19,617 nt of DNA from an uncultured Burkholderiales bacterium (GCA_946480465.1 CAMLJY010000090.1:1-19617), one strand, 5' to 3'; numbered from the stretch's first letter, positions 1-8,398 are shown. Notes: generated by a model from the letters alone, not told the origin. Numbers and translations are program-made.

Positions 1-11
1 TTGAGCGCGGC

Positions 12-908
12 TCAGCGCGTGCTGGGCTGCTCGTTAGCTCCAGTTCCAGCGATCCGCGACCGCACATAGGCAGCCACGTCGCGCAGCGTGTGCGAAAGCT
101 GCTGGCGCAGCGGCTCGAACCCTGCCGTGCGCGCCCGTGTCGCCTCGTCCATGTAGATCGGACGGCGGATTTCGACCTGGAGACTGTGTCGGTTCAACGC
201 GGGCTGACCGATCTGGGCAAGCAATGCAACGCCTTTGTACGGCTCGTTGCGCGAGACGCTGTAGCCGTGGCGGCGCAGGCTGCGCTCCACCACCTCCACG
301 AATCCAGGCTCGCAAGTCGTGCCATTGCGGTCTCCAAGTACGAAATCGGCCAACGGACGATGAGGGTCGAGCCCGAGCCGGGCATAGGCGTTGTTGGGCA
401 TCGAATGCAGGTTCAGATGCCACACGCTGCCGAATGTCGCCGTCGCCTTGGCAATCTCGCCCTGCAGCGCGTCCCGGTAAGGCTGCCAACAGCGAGCGAT
501 GCGCTGCTGCACCTCGGCCACCGACAGGCGGCGGTCGTATATCAGGTGCGTTGGATCGAGCTTGCGCCACACCAGCCCATAGCCCAGGCGCGATTTCTCG
601 CCCGGCGCAAGCGGCGTGGGCCAGGGCTCATCCAGCAACTCGGGATCCAGGTCTTCAAGCGCCCGGTTGGGATCGATGTAGGTGCGCGGGAAGCGGGCGG
701 CGACCAAGGTCCCGCCGACCTGCGCGGTGGCCGACCACAAGGCATCGACATCGGTGTCCTCACCCTGCCGCAGCAAGTCCAGCGGCAAGGCAGTTCCGAA
801 GTCGGCAGGGTAGTCGGTGCCACTGTGGGGCGAATCGCAAACCAGCGGCAGACGGACCCCGTCGGTCGGCCGGCTGACGATCACGGCGTCCCGGTGTGAC
901 GTGCTCAT
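12..908 (-). CDS. N-formylglutamate amidohydrolase family protein
   Basis: Predicted zinc hydrolase of 298 residues that removes formyl groups from N-formylglutamate or a related N-acyl amino acid, giving the free amino acid; cytoplasmic, as no signal peptide is visible. Family hallmarks are PHSG (His28), QGEDTD near residue 50 (a likely metal-ligand region), RTYIDPNR, LNLHSMPN and the C-terminal segment LQVEIRR. HutG-type enzymes of histidine degradation are usually a little shorter (about 265-270 residues). The ATG lies 9 bp after the stop of the Bug binding-protein gene, so the two are probably co-transcribed. No other hut gene is in the window, so the physiological substrate is uncertain: formylglutamate is the family default, and another N-formyl or N-acyl compound delivered by the neighbouring binding protein is possible. 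Family assignment is confident, substrate is inference. Confidence 0.88.
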   Translation of the reverse strand: MSTSHRDAVIVSRPTDGVRLPLVCDSPHSGTDYPADFGTALPLDLLRQGEDTDVDALWSATAQVGGTLVAARFPRTYIDPNRALEDLDPELLDEPWPTPLAPGEKSRLGYGLVWRKLDPTHLIYDRRLSVAEVQQRIARCWQPYRDALQGEIAKATATFGSVWHLNLHSMPNNAYARLGLDPHRPLADFVLGDRNGTTCEPGFVEVVERSLRRHGYSVSRNEPYKGVALLAQIGQPALNRHSLQVEIRRPIYMDEATRARTAGFEPLRQQLSHTLRDVAAYVRSRIAGTGANEQPSTR

Positions 909-917
909 CGGGGCCGA

Positions 918-1889
918 TCAGTCGGGTTGGATGTTGGCCGCCTTGGCGATGCGCCGGTACCGCTCCAGCGCAGCCTTGATTTGCTGGGTGAACTGCTCCG
1001 GCGTGTTGGCCATCGGGATCCCGGCAATCGCCGCCGCGCGCACCTTGTACGCTGGATCCTGCATCGCCTTGTGCGCCGCCTCCATCAGGGTCCTGACGAC
1101 AGGTCTCGGCGTACCTGCAGGCGCCATGAGGCCGAACCAACCGCCTTCGGCCATCTCATCGAAACCGGCTTCCCGGTAGGTCGGTACGTCCGGCAGCAAC
1201 CTCGCGCGCTGGGGCGCCAGCACCGCGAGTGCCCTCAGCCGCCCGGCTTGGATGTGCGGCAGTGCCGTCGGCAGGTTGTCGGTCAGCGCATCCACCTGGC
1301 CAGCCACCGCATCGTTCAGCGCGGGGCCCGCGCCCTTGTAGGGCACGTGCATGAGATCGATCCCCGCCAGCTGCGTGAAGTTCTCGACGTTGGCATGACC
1401 GAGCGAGCCATTTCCGGGCGAGGCGTAGCTCAGCTTGCCAGGTGCTGCCTTGGCCAAGGCAATGAACTCCTTCATGGTCTTCGCCGGCACCTTCGGGTGC
1501 ACGGCGAACACGCTGGGCACCGAGATGACATTCGTGATGGGCTGGAAGTCCGTCACGGGGTCGTACTTGATCTTCTTGTAGATCGCAGGGCTCGAGCCAT
1601 GCGTGCTGACCGTCGCCATCAGGATCGTGTAGCCGTCCGCAGGCGACTTGGCGACCATCTCCGCGCCCAGCGTTCCACCCGCACCACCGCGGTTCTCGAC
1701 CACCACGGCCTTGCCCAGCAGCGGCCCCATGCGCTCCGCAAGCATCCTTGCCACCATGTCGGTCGAACCGCCCGCGGGAAACGGCACCACCAGCGTCACC
1801 GGCCTCTGAGGAAAGTCTTGCGCATGGGAAGTCGGGGCTGCGCAGAGCACGCAGACGATGGACAGCAGTGGCACGGGATTCAGCTTCAA
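918..1889 (-). CDS. Bug/TctC-type tripartite tricarboxylate transporter substrate-binding protein
   Basis: Periplasmic solute-binding protein of the Bug family, 323 residues, which captures carboxylated solutes for tripartite tricarboxylate transport. A signal peptide (short basic start, hydrophobic VPLLSIVCVLCAA, cleavage near SHA-QDFP) is followed by the family signature RPVTLVVPFPAGGSTD, then ENRGGAGG, ADGYT, KLSYASPGNGS and HVPYKGAGPAL. I chose the TTG at 1889 because GGAGA lies five bases upstream and the signal peptide then starts correctly; an in-frame ATG at 1964 would add 25 unlikely residues and run almost into the divergent LysR gene. No TctA/TctB membrane genes are nearby, as is usual for orphan Bug proteins of Burkholderiales. 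It is followed at once by the N-formylglutamate amidohydrolase gene, suggesting that the ligand is a substrate of that enzyme or a relative. Confidence 0.93.
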   Translation of the reverse strand: MKLNPVPLLSIVCVLCAAPTSHAQDFPQRPVTLVVPFPAGGSTDMVARMLAERMGPLLGKAVVVENRGGAGGTLGAEMVAKSPADGYTILMATVSTHGSSPAIYKKIKYDPVTDFQPITNVISVPSVFAVHPKVPAKTMKEFIALAKAAPGKLSYASPGNGSLGHANVENFTQLAGIDLMHVPYKGAGPALNDAVAGQVDALTDNLPTALPHIQAGRLRALAVLAPQRARLLPDVPTYREAGFDEMAEGGWFGLMAPAGTPRPVVRTLMEAAHKAMQDPAYKVRAAAIAGIPMANTPEQFTQQIKAALERYRRIAKAANIQPD

Positions 1890-1910
1890 GGTCGTCTCCA
1901 GATCGGGCAA

Positions 1911-1924
1911 ATTGCACCGGCAAT
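1911..1924. promoter_or_regulatory. Candidate LysR operator dyad between divergent genes
   Basis: ATTGC-N4-GCAAT, a perfect 5-bp dyad with a 4-bp spacer, sits in the 109-bp region between the Bug TTG start and the divergent LysR ATG. LysR-type regulators typically bind an interrupted dyad with T and A at the edges in exactly such divergent regions. The half-sites are short, so chance occurrence is possible. Confidence 0.4.
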
Positions 1925-1998
1925 GAAAATTGTCCGGGTGCTCTGCACCGTGAAGAAGCGACAAAATCGCCGCGAGCCATTACCAACCCGCACACCTC

Positions 1999-2919
1999 AT
2001 GCGCATTCGATCGCCGTCGCTCCCGGAGTTGCATGCCTTTGTCTCGGCTGCGCGCCTGGGCGGCTTCTCCAAAGCTGCGGAGGCGCTTTGCGTGACGCAA
2101 GGTTCGATCAGCCGCGCCATCGCGCGTATCGAGGAACACATCGGTCAACCGCTGTTCGATCGCCTGGGCCGCGGCAGCATATTGACGCCTGCGGGACAGG
2201 CCTACTTCGAATCGGTGGCAGCTTCGATCGATGCACTCGAGGCTGCGGCGATCCAGGCGCAAGGCGCGCTCGAGCCTTCAGCGCTGCGGCTGTCGATCAC
2301 GCCGAGCCTGGCCAGTCACTGGCTGATCCGGCGGCTGCCGGACTTCCACAGGCGCTTTCCCGACATCAAGATGTCGTTCCTGCCCTATCGCACCGACGAG
2401 CTTCCGAACATGGCCGGCCACGACGCATCCCTTCGTGGCAACTCCGGCCAATGGCCGGCTGGCATCGAAGGCGACTACGTGATCGGCCGCGAGATCGTTC
2501 CGGTGTGCCGGCCGGCAGACCTGAGCGGGCCTGCCCCCCTGGACTCGCCGTGCGACCTGCTGAAACGGCCCCTGTTGTTCCATGCGCTGCACCCGAACAC
2601 GTGGAAAAACTGGTTCAACGGCGTCGGGTGCGAATCGGGGGAACTCACGCCTGTCGCCAGCTTTGACCAGGTCAGCCAATTGCTTGAAGCGGCCGTCGCT
2701 GGACTTGGCGTTGCGGTGGTTCAGCGTTGCCTGATCGATGACCACCTGCTCGCGGGAAGGCTGGCCATTGCGTGGCCCGAGCAGGTGTTGAATGACCGCG
2801 GCTACTACCTCTGTTACCCGGAGGCTCTGCGACGTTCTCCCGCCGTCATCGCATTGCGCGGGTGGCTCCAGGAGCAGGGGCGTGAACATGAACGCGCTGC
2901 GTCGCTCTCGGCGGAGTGA
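1999..2919 (+). CDS. LysR-family transcriptional regulator (GcvA-like)
   Basis: Regulator of 306 residues with an N-terminal winged HTH (about residues 8-65: FVSAARLGGFSKAAEAL, then VTQGSISRAIARIEEHIG and LFDRLGRGSILTPAG) followed by an effector-binding domain to the end. The SISRAI recognition helix and overall layout resemble the GcvA branch of LysR proteins. It is divergent from the Bug plus amidohydrolase pair and most likely controls that pair and itself in response to the transported ligand or a metabolite of it. The C-terminal motif SFDQVSQLLEAAVAGLGVAV is the usual LysR effector-domain segment. The start at ATG 1999 places the HTH at the expected distance from the N-terminus; no clear Shine-Dalgarno is visible. 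The gene looks intact and of normal length. Confidence 0.93.
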   Translation: MRIRSPSLPELHAFVSAARLGGFSKAAEALCVTQGSISRAIARIEEHIGQPLFDRLGRGSILTPAGQAYFESVAASIDALEAAAIQAQGALEPSALRLSITPSLASHWLIRRLPDFHRRFPDIKMSFLPYRTDELPNMAGHDASLRGNSGQWPAGIEGDYVIGREIVPVCRPADLSGPAPLDSPCDLLKRPLLFHALHPNTWKNWFNGVGCESGELTPVASFDQVSQLLEAAVAGLGVAVVQRCLIDDHLLAGRLAIAWPEQVLNDRGYYLCYPEALRRSPAVIALRGWLQEQGREHERAASLSAE

Positions 2920-3035
2920 TGCGGCGTAGGTTGGCAAGCGCGTGCGAGGCGGATTTCAGTGACGTGAGACGACACGCCCTGCCTGCGGCGGCAAGCTGAC
3001 TGACGAAGCGCTTCTCAGGGCCCAACGCAGGCCGC

Positions 3036-3723
3036 CTACTGCAGAAACCCGTACAGCCCACCCAATGCGGTCAGCACCCCGGCCTGCATCAGGTGGACCC
3101 GCCGGTCGCTGCTGGACACGCCCACGTACACGCCGCCCGCGTAGGCCCGGTAGCGGTAGGGCGCCTGCGTTTCGGACAGCGCCGGCGGCGCCAGCAGCGA
3201 CGGGAAGCTGCGCTCGCCCCAATCGAGCAGGCACTCGGTGGCGGTGTGGCCCAGGCTGAGGGGGACTGCCCAGCGCAGGCTGCGGTTGCCGCGGTCGGCG
3301 AGCCACAGGCGACCATCGGCGCCCGCCGCCCGTCCTTGGGGTTGCTGAAGCGCGCCGCCGTACCCACGCCATCCGCACGGCCGAAGACGCTCCCGGCCAG
3401 GCTGCTGACCTCGCCGTTCGCATCGACGCGGCGCAGGCGCTGTTGTCGGTGTCGGCCACGTAGACGATGCCGGACGCGTCCACCGCCAGGCCGGAAGGAA
3501 AGTGGAAGCGGGCCGCGCTGCCCTGCCCATCGGCAAAGCTCGCGCTGCCGCTGCCTGCCAAAGTACGCAGCTGCCCGTTCGCCGCCAGCACCCGCACGGC
3601 GTGGTTGCTGCGGTCGAGCACCACCAGGTTGCCGCTGGCGTCGAAGACCAGGTCCATCGGTGAGCGCAGGCGGTTCACGCCCAGCGCGCTGTCGACGAAG
3701 CCGAGCCACCGGCCGTATGGCTT
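3036..3723 (-). pseudogene. Truncated, frameshifted NHL-repeat beta-propeller protein
   Basis: Remnant of a secreted or surface NHL-repeat protein. Three NHL-like blades can be read: MDLVFDASGNLVVLDRSNHA, SGLAVDASGIVYVADTDNSA and GADGRLWLADRGN, joined by linkers such as LRTLAGSGSASFADGQGSAA. They lie in three different frames: a one-base loss near 3437-3441 is needed to pass from DTDNSA to LRRVDANGE, and another near 3333-3340 to pass from ARFSNPKDG to GADGRLWLADRGN. The 5' end is missing: the reading frame opens only after a TGA at 3724-3726, in the middle of a repeat linker (LGFVDSALGVNRLRSP), 20 bp after the histidine kinase stop. The C-terminus (TECLLDWGERSFPSLLAPP, then YRYRAYAGG, ending GGLYGFLQ) resembles a domain I recall from Burkholderiales exported proteins. 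Two single-base sequencing errors could explain the shifts but not the lost N-terminus. Confidence 0.75.
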
Positions 3724-3746
3724 TCAGGGCTGTCGCCGGTCGCGAC

Positions 3747-4511
3747 TCACGCCTTCTGGGGCAGCCACACATCGAAGCGCGCGCCAACACCCGCCTCGCC
3801 ACTCGCACGTGCCCAGCCGCGGTGCAGCTCCACCACGCGCTGCGCGATCGACAGGCCCAGGCCCAGCCCGGCAAAGCGCTGCATGTCGTGCAGGCGCACG
3901 AAGGGCTCGAACAGCTGGCCGACCCGCGCTGCGTCGAAGCCGGCGCCATTGTCCTGCACGGTCACCTGCTGCCCTTCGCCCACCGGCAGGGCCGTCACGG
4001 TGATGGCCGGCTCGGCCTGCTCGCGGCTGTACTTCACCGCGTTGGACAGCAGGTTGCGCATCAGCAGCGCGATCTGCGGCCGGTGGCCTTGCACCACCAT
4101 CGCCGGCTGGATGCGCCAACTCACGCGGCGGGCGGGCGGGGCGGGGCTCAGCTCAGCAGCCAGGCGGTGGCACAGCGCGGTCAGGTCGATGTCCTCGGCA
4201 GGCAGCGCGCCGGCGGTGCAGCGCGCCATGTCCAGCATGTCGTTGACCGTGTGCCGCATGTGCGCCGCCAGGCTGCCCACCAGCTGCAGCCAGCCGCTGG
4301 CGGCGGCATCCACCGGGCCCCGGCGCTGCAGCAGCGCCGCAATGGCTTCCAGCTGGCCAAGCGGCGTCTGCAGTTCGTGGGCGACCTGGCGCGAGAACGC
4401 GTCCAGGTCGCGCACCCATTGCTCCAGCGCGGCCAGCTCGGCGTTCACCCCGAACGGGGAACAGTGGGCGGGTGGCTCGACCGCTTCAGGGACAGCTTCA
4501 ACAGTGGCCAT
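3747..4511 (-). CDS. Short sensor histidine kinase lacking an input domain
   Basis: Histidine kinase core of 254 residues. The dimerisation/phosphoacceptor helix has HELQTPL with His45. The ATPase domain has the N box MRNLLSNAVKYS (Asn153 and Asn157), G1 box DNGAGFD (Asp187), F box LFEPFVRL and G2 box GLGLGLSIA (about residues 215-222). There is no transmembrane segment, PAS, GAF or HAMP domain before the H box, only about 38 residues, so it is a cytosolic kinase without a visible sensor. The ATG at 4511 was chosen for the upstream AGGAG; an in-frame ATG at 4664 would start inside the preceding gene. It follows the DadA-like gene by 79 bp on the same strand. No response regulator is in the window, so its partner is unknown. 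It could be a truncated remnant, but all catalytic boxes are intact. Confidence 0.86.
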   Translation of the reverse strand: MATVEAVPEAVEPPAHCSPFGVNAELAALEQWVRDLDAFSRQVAHELQTPLGQLEAIAALLQRRGPVDAAASGWLQLVGSLAAHMRHTVNDMLDMARCTAGALPAEDIDLTALCHRLAAELSPAPPARRVSWRIQPAMVVQGHRPQIALLMRNLLSNAVKYSREQAEPAITVTALPVGEGQQVTVQDNGAGFDAARVGQLFEPFVRLHDMQRFAGLGLGLSIAQRVVELHRGWARASGEAGVGARFDVWLPQKA

Positions 4512-4590
4512 GACGGACTCCTGATCGATGCTCCCTGCGCGTTCTTGTTGTCGTCTCGATGCGATTCGCTCACCGGACCCACGCCATCGG

Positions 4591-5850
4591 CTACGGGACC
4601 GGCGCGAAGGCCGTTCCCACCTCCGAAACCCGGCCGGCCAGGACTTCCTCCACCACGCGCGCACTGCCCATCGCCAGCGTGAGGCCCAGCGCGCCGTGGC
4701 CCACGTTCAGGAACAGGTTGGACCAGCGCGTGGGCCCCACGATCGGGCGCGACGTGGGCGTCGCAGGCCGCAGGCCGGCCCAGGGCTGCGGGTCGGCCTG
4801 GGGCTCGCAACCACCCGGGAACACCTCGTGCACCGCATCCACCAGCGCCTGAATGCGCCCGCGGTCCAACCGCAGGTCGCGGCCGACCAGTTCGGCAAAG
4901 CCCGCCACGCGCAGCCGACCGGCCAATGGCGCGAAGACCATCTTGCGCGGCGCATCGGTGACGCTCACTTTGGGCGCTAGCGCTGCGTCGCGCACCGGCA
5001 GCGTGATGCTGTAGCCCTTGATCGGGTAGATCGGCAGGCGCAGGCCCAGCGGCCGCGCCAGATCGGCAGCGTCATGCCCGTTGGCCAGCACGAACGCATC
5101 GGCGGCGATGCGTTCGCCGGACTGAAGGCGCAGCGCCCGGACCCGGCCACGGGCGCTCTCCCAGCCGACGGCGCGGCAGCCCAGGCGCAGCGCCGCGCCC
5201 CGGGCCTGGGCACGCTTGATCAGTTCATGCGTCAGCGCCGCCGCGTCGCCCACCGCTTCGCTCGCGGTCCAGATGCCACCGGCGATGCGCTCACGCTGGC
5301 TGGCCAGCGCGGGTTCGCGCAGCAGGCAGCCGCGCCGGTCCAGCAGCTGCTGCTCGCAGCCCATCGCGCGCTGCAGTTCCAGCTGCCGGGCCGCGCCTTC
5401 GAGCGCTTCGGCACTGTCGTAGATCACCAGCTTGCCCGATCGTTCATGGTGGAAATCGAGCTTGTCCTGTTCCATCGCCGCCGCCAGGTCGCGCCGGCTG
5501 AGGTCCGCCAGCTTCAGCAGGGCCGCGGTGGACCGCTGCACCGTCGCTGCGCGGCAGGCGGCAATGAAGCGCAGGCCCCAGCTCATCTGCGACCACTCGC
5601 CGGTCAGGCGCAGGCGCACGGGCGACTGCGGGTCGCGCAGCATGGCCGGCAGCTTGCGCAGGATGGCCGGGGTGGCCAAGGGCTCGACGTAGCTGTAGCT
5701 CAGCTGTGCGCCGTTGGCCCAGGAGGTGCCGGTGGCCGGCGCATCGGCCGCGTCGACCACGGTGACGCGGTGGCCCGCCCGCGCCAGCCGATAGGCGGTG
5801 GCCGCGCCGACCACGCCCGCGCCCACCACGCACACGTGCCGCGCCGTCAT
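4591..5850 (-). CDS. dadA: DadA-like D-amino acid dehydrogenase (FAD-dependent)
   Basis: FAD-dependent oxidoreductase of 419 residues, close in length to E. coli DadA, which oxidises D-amino acids to 2-oxo acids and ammonia at the inner face of the membrane with electrons passed to the respiratory chain. The N-terminal dinucleotide-binding fold shows VVGAGVVGAATAYRLARAG (GxGxxG at residues 10-15) and the acidic end of beta-2 (VTVVDAAD). Further DadA features are SWANGAQLSYSYVEPLATP, the YPIKGYSITLPV strand, WAGLRPATPTSRPIVG and LFLNVGHGALGLTLAMGS near the C-terminus. It lies 105 bp downstream of the TAXI gene in the same direction and would act on the D-amino acids released by the upstream deacylase. 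ATG 5850 has AAGGG close upstream. Other members of the family oxidise glycine or hydroxyproline, so substrate rests on context. Confidence 0.9.
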   Translation of the reverse strand: MTARHVCVVGAGVVGAATAYRLARAGHRVTVVDAADAPATGTSWANGAQLSYSYVEPLATPAILRKLPAMLRDPQSPVRLRLTGEWSQMSWGLRFIAACRAATVQRSTAALLKLADLSRRDLAAAMEQDKLDFHHERSGKLVIYDSAEALEGAARQLELQRAMGCEQQLLDRRGCLLREPALASQRERIAGGIWTASEAVGDAAALTHELIKRAQARGAALRLGCRAVGWESARGRVRALRLQSGERIAADAFVLANGHDAADLARPLGLRLPIYPIKGYSITLPVRDAALAPKVSVTDAPRKMVFAPLAGRLRVAGFAELVGRDLRLDRGRIQALVDAVHEVFPGGCEPQADPQPWAGLRPATPTSRPIVGPTRWSNLFLNVGHGALGLTLAMGSARVVEEVLAGRVSEVGTAFAPVP

Positions 5851-5955
5851 GGGCCCTTGCGGTCGATGGCACGGCTGGCGCCGCGGTGGTCCAGCGCATT
5901 CGCGAGCTGGTTGGAAGTCAGGAACAGGGACATCGCGATCGTCAGTTGGGAAGAG

Positions 5956-6960
5956 TCAGCGCTGCGGCAGGCGCACCTCGCCCAGCGCACCCATCTCGCG
6001 GGCGAAGGGCTGCACACCCTGCTCGGCGAAGTACTTCTTCGCCGCCAGGTGCATGGATACGGTGCTTTCCTGCGCCTGGCGCGCCAGGTCCAGGAAGCGC
6101 ATGTTGGGATGGGCCGCGGTGAAGCGGGCCTTGTTGCCGAAGAGCCCGCGCGTCATCGGATACACCAGCTCACCGGACAAGGATTCGGCCACCACCAGCA
6201 GGTCCCACACGTCCAGCGGCCGCACGTCGGCCGGCTGATGCTCGTAGGTGCCGGCCGGGATCAGGCCCCGGCGGTAAAGGTGGGCGTAGATGCGGTTCAT
6301 GCCTTCGATCGCGTCGGCGGTGGACACCAGCGCGGCCACGCCCTCGCCCATCAGCCCGGCAATCGGCTTCACCGGCACCGCGGCGCCGAACAGGAAGGCA
6401 TCGAGCTGGCGCTGGCGCAGCGCGGCGATGGCTTCGGTCAGGCCCAGGCGCACGCGCTGCACGTCCTTGTCGGGGTCCAGGTCGACGGCGGCCAGCATCT
6501 GCAGGGCGATGACCTCCGTGCCGCTGCCGGGCGCGCCGGTGGCCACCCGCCGCCCGCGCAGGTCGCGCAGGCGGGCGATGCCGCTGCCCTTGCGCACCAC
6601 CAGGTGAATGCTGTTGGGATACAGGGCCGCCACCGCGCGCAGCGCCACCGGCTGGCCCTTGAACGCGTGCAGCCCCAGGGACGCTTCCCAGGCCGCCGCC
6701 GCGTTGACGAAGGCGACCTGCGCCTTGCCCTCGCGCAGCAGCCGCATGTTCTCCACCCCGCCGGAGGTGTCCAGCACCGTGCAGGTGGACTGCGTGACGC
6801 TTTCGCGCAGCTGGTCGGCCAGCACCTGGCCGATCAGGTGGTAGGCCGTACCCCTGGTGCCGGTGGCGATGGTGAGGCTGGGCGCGAAGCGTGCCATGGC
6901 GGCGCGGGCGCCCAGCACGGGCCAGCCGGCGGCAGCATGCAAGAGGACGCGTCGCTTCAT
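5956..6960 (-). CDS. TAXI-family TRAP transporter solute-binding protein
   Basis: Periplasmic binding protein of 334 residues of the TAXI (TRAP-associated extracytoplasmic immunogenic) family. A signal peptide opens it (MKRRVLLHAAAGWPVLGARA), followed by the typical first strand and loop SLTIATGTRGTAYHLIGQVL, then TSGGVENMRLLREGKAQVAF, the ligand-region segment GRRVATGAPGSGTEVIALQM and the C-terminal AHPNMRFLDLARQA. No TRAP membrane subunits (DctQ/DctM or a 4TM-12TM fusion) are in the window, so it must use a transporter encoded elsewhere or act as a sensor. It starts 16 bp after the D-aminoacylase stop and precedes the DadA-like gene, so it is probably part of the D-amino acid operon; TAXI ligands that are characterised include glutamate-like acids. 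GGAG lies eight bases before the ATG. Confidence 0.9.
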   Translation of the reverse strand: MKRRVLLHAAAGWPVLGARAAMARFAPSLTIATGTRGTAYHLIGQVLADQLRESVTQSTCTVLDTSGGVENMRLLREGKAQVAFVNAAAAWEASLGLHAFKGQPVALRAVAALYPNSIHLVVRKGSGIARLRDLRGRRVATGAPGSGTEVIALQMLAAVDLDPDKDVQRVRLGLTEAIAALRQRQLDAFLFGAAVPVKPIAGLMGEGVAALVSTADAIEGMNRIYAHLYRRGLIPAGTYEHQPADVRPLDVWDLLVVAESLSGELVYPMTRGLFGNKARFTAAHPNMRFLDLARQAQESTVSMHLAAKKYFAEQGVQPFAREMGALGEVRLPQR

Positions 6961-6976
6961 GGCAGCTTCTCCTTCT

Positions 6977-8398
6977 TCAGAGGCGCAGCACCCGCCCGTG
7001 CGCGGGCAGTGCCACCTGGGCGCCGTGCACCTTCACCCGGCCATTGACGACCACGAGTTCGATGCCGCCGGGTGCCTGGCGCGGCGATGCATAACTCGCG
7101 ATGTCCATGACACGATGCTCGTCCAGCACCACCAGGTCGGCCCAGGCGCCTTCGGCCACGCGGCCGCGGCCGGCCAGGCCGAAGCGCTCGGCCGGCAGGC
7201 CGGTCATCTTGTGCACGGCGGTCTCCAGCGGGAACCAGCCTTCCTCGCGCACGAAACGGCCCAGCACGCGCGCAAAGCTGCCCCACAGCCGGGGATGCGG
7301 CCGGGCGTCGTGCGGCAGGCCGTCGGACGCCACCATGGTCAGCGGGTGGCTCAGGATGGCCTTGACGTCGTCCATGTCCATCGAGAAGAAGATGCCGCCC
7401 CCCGGCAGCAGCCGGCGCGCGGCCTCGCGGCGCGAGCAACCCATCTCGGCGGCCAGGTCGTCCAGGTCACGGCCGGCATGCTCGGGGTGTGGCGTGGACC
7501 AGGCCACCAGCACCTTGCGCGCCTCGTCGATCCGGTCGGGGTTCAGCATCGTCGACGAGGCGGCATAGGGATAACAGTCCATGCAGATGGCCTGCTCGCG
7601 CGCGTAGGCCTCGACCCGGCGCAGCGTTTCCGCCGAACGACCGTGGTTGCGCGGGCCGATGAGCTTGTGGTGCGAGATCACCAGCGGCACCTTCAGGCTG
7701 GCCGCCGCGGCGGCGGCCTCCTCCATCGCTGCCAGCACCTCGTCCCCCTCGTCGCGCAGGTGCACCGACATCACATGCCGCGCCGGATCCAGCGGCGCGC
7801 ACACGGCCAGCACCTCGTCCAGGGTCGACGCCGCTGCGGGCGGGTAATACGCGCCGACGGAAACGCCGATGGCGCCGGCGTCCAGCGCCTCGGCCACCAG
7901 CGCGCGCATGCGGGCGGTTTCCGCCGGCGTGGCGGCACGGCCGGTGTCGTCCATCACCTCCACCCGTACCGCCGTGAGCCCCACGAAGAAGGCCACGTTC
8001 ACATGCGGCCGCTGCGCTTCCACCTGATCGATGAAGGCGGCGAAGCTGCGGGTGTCGAAGCCGCGGCGGTCCAGCAGGTCCAGCGGTGGCGGCACGGATG
8101 GGCGCGTGGCCGGCGCGGCGCCGATGCCGCAGTTGCCGGCCACCACCGTCGTCACGCCCTGCAGCAGCTTGGGCACCATGTGGGTCACGCTGTTGACGGC
8201 CGTGTCGTCGTGCGTGTGGCCATCGATGAAGCCCGGCGCCACGATCTTGCCGGCCGCGTCGATCACGCGTTGGGCTGCCATGGGCAGGTTCGGTCCCAGG
8301 CCGACGATGCGGCCGTCGTGCACGGCCACGTCGGCGGTGAAGCGGCGCGCGCCGCTGCCGTCCACCACGTCGCCGCCGCGGATCAGGAGGTCCAGCAT
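6977..8398 (-). CDS. N-acyl-D-amino-acid deacylase (D-aminoacylase family amidohydrolase)
   Basis: Metal-dependent amidohydrolase of 473 residues that should cleave N-acyl-D-amino acids to a carboxylate and a free D-amino acid in the cytoplasm. The amidohydrolase fold is marked by APGFIDGHTHDD (His61 and His63), VVAGNCGIG with Cys90 (the cysteine metal ligand of D-aminoacylases), VISHHKLIGPRNHGR, CMDCYPYAASSTML, and the late aspartate in MVASDGLPHDARPHPRLWG, followed by FPLETAVHKMTGLPAERFGL. Length fits the family (about 480). The ATG at 8398 has AAGGGG upstream and gives the usual MLDLLIRGG start; an in-frame upstream start at 8509 would extend into the ABC ATPase gene. It begins 13 bp after that ATPase and is followed by TAXI and DadA-like genes. 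Acyl and side-chain preference (D-Glu, D-Asp, or broad) cannot be read from sequence. Confidence 0.92.
   Translation of the reverse strand: MLDLLIRGGDVVDGSGARRFTADVAVHDGRIVGLGPNLPMAAQRVIDAAGKIVAPGFIDGHTHDDTAVNSVTHMVPKLLQGVTTVVAGNCGIGAAPATRPSVPPPLDLLDRRGFDTRSFAAFIDQVEAQRPHVNVAFFVGLTAVRVEVMDDTGRAATPAETARMRALVAEALDAGAIGVSVGAYYPPAAASTLDEVLAVCAPLDPARHVMSVHLRDEGDEVLAAMEEAAAAAASLKVPLVISHHKLIGPRNHGRSAETLRRVEAYAREQAICMDCYPYAASSTMLNPDRIDEARKVLVAWSTPHPEHAGRDLDDLAAEMGCSRREAARRLLPGGGIFFSMDMDDVKAILSHPLTMVASDGLPHDARPHPRLWGSFARVLGRFVREEGWFPLETAVHKMTGLPAERFGLAGRGRVAEGAWADLVVLDEHRVMDIASYASPRQAPGGIELVVVNGRVKVHGAQVALPAHGRVLRL

Noticed and set aside
927..2666. Long plus-strand open frame of 579 codons opposite the Bug gene
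   Set aside because: It is antisense to a clear Bug coding sequence and then runs out of frame through the LysR gene; composition is Arg/His-rich, as expected for GC-rich shadow frames.
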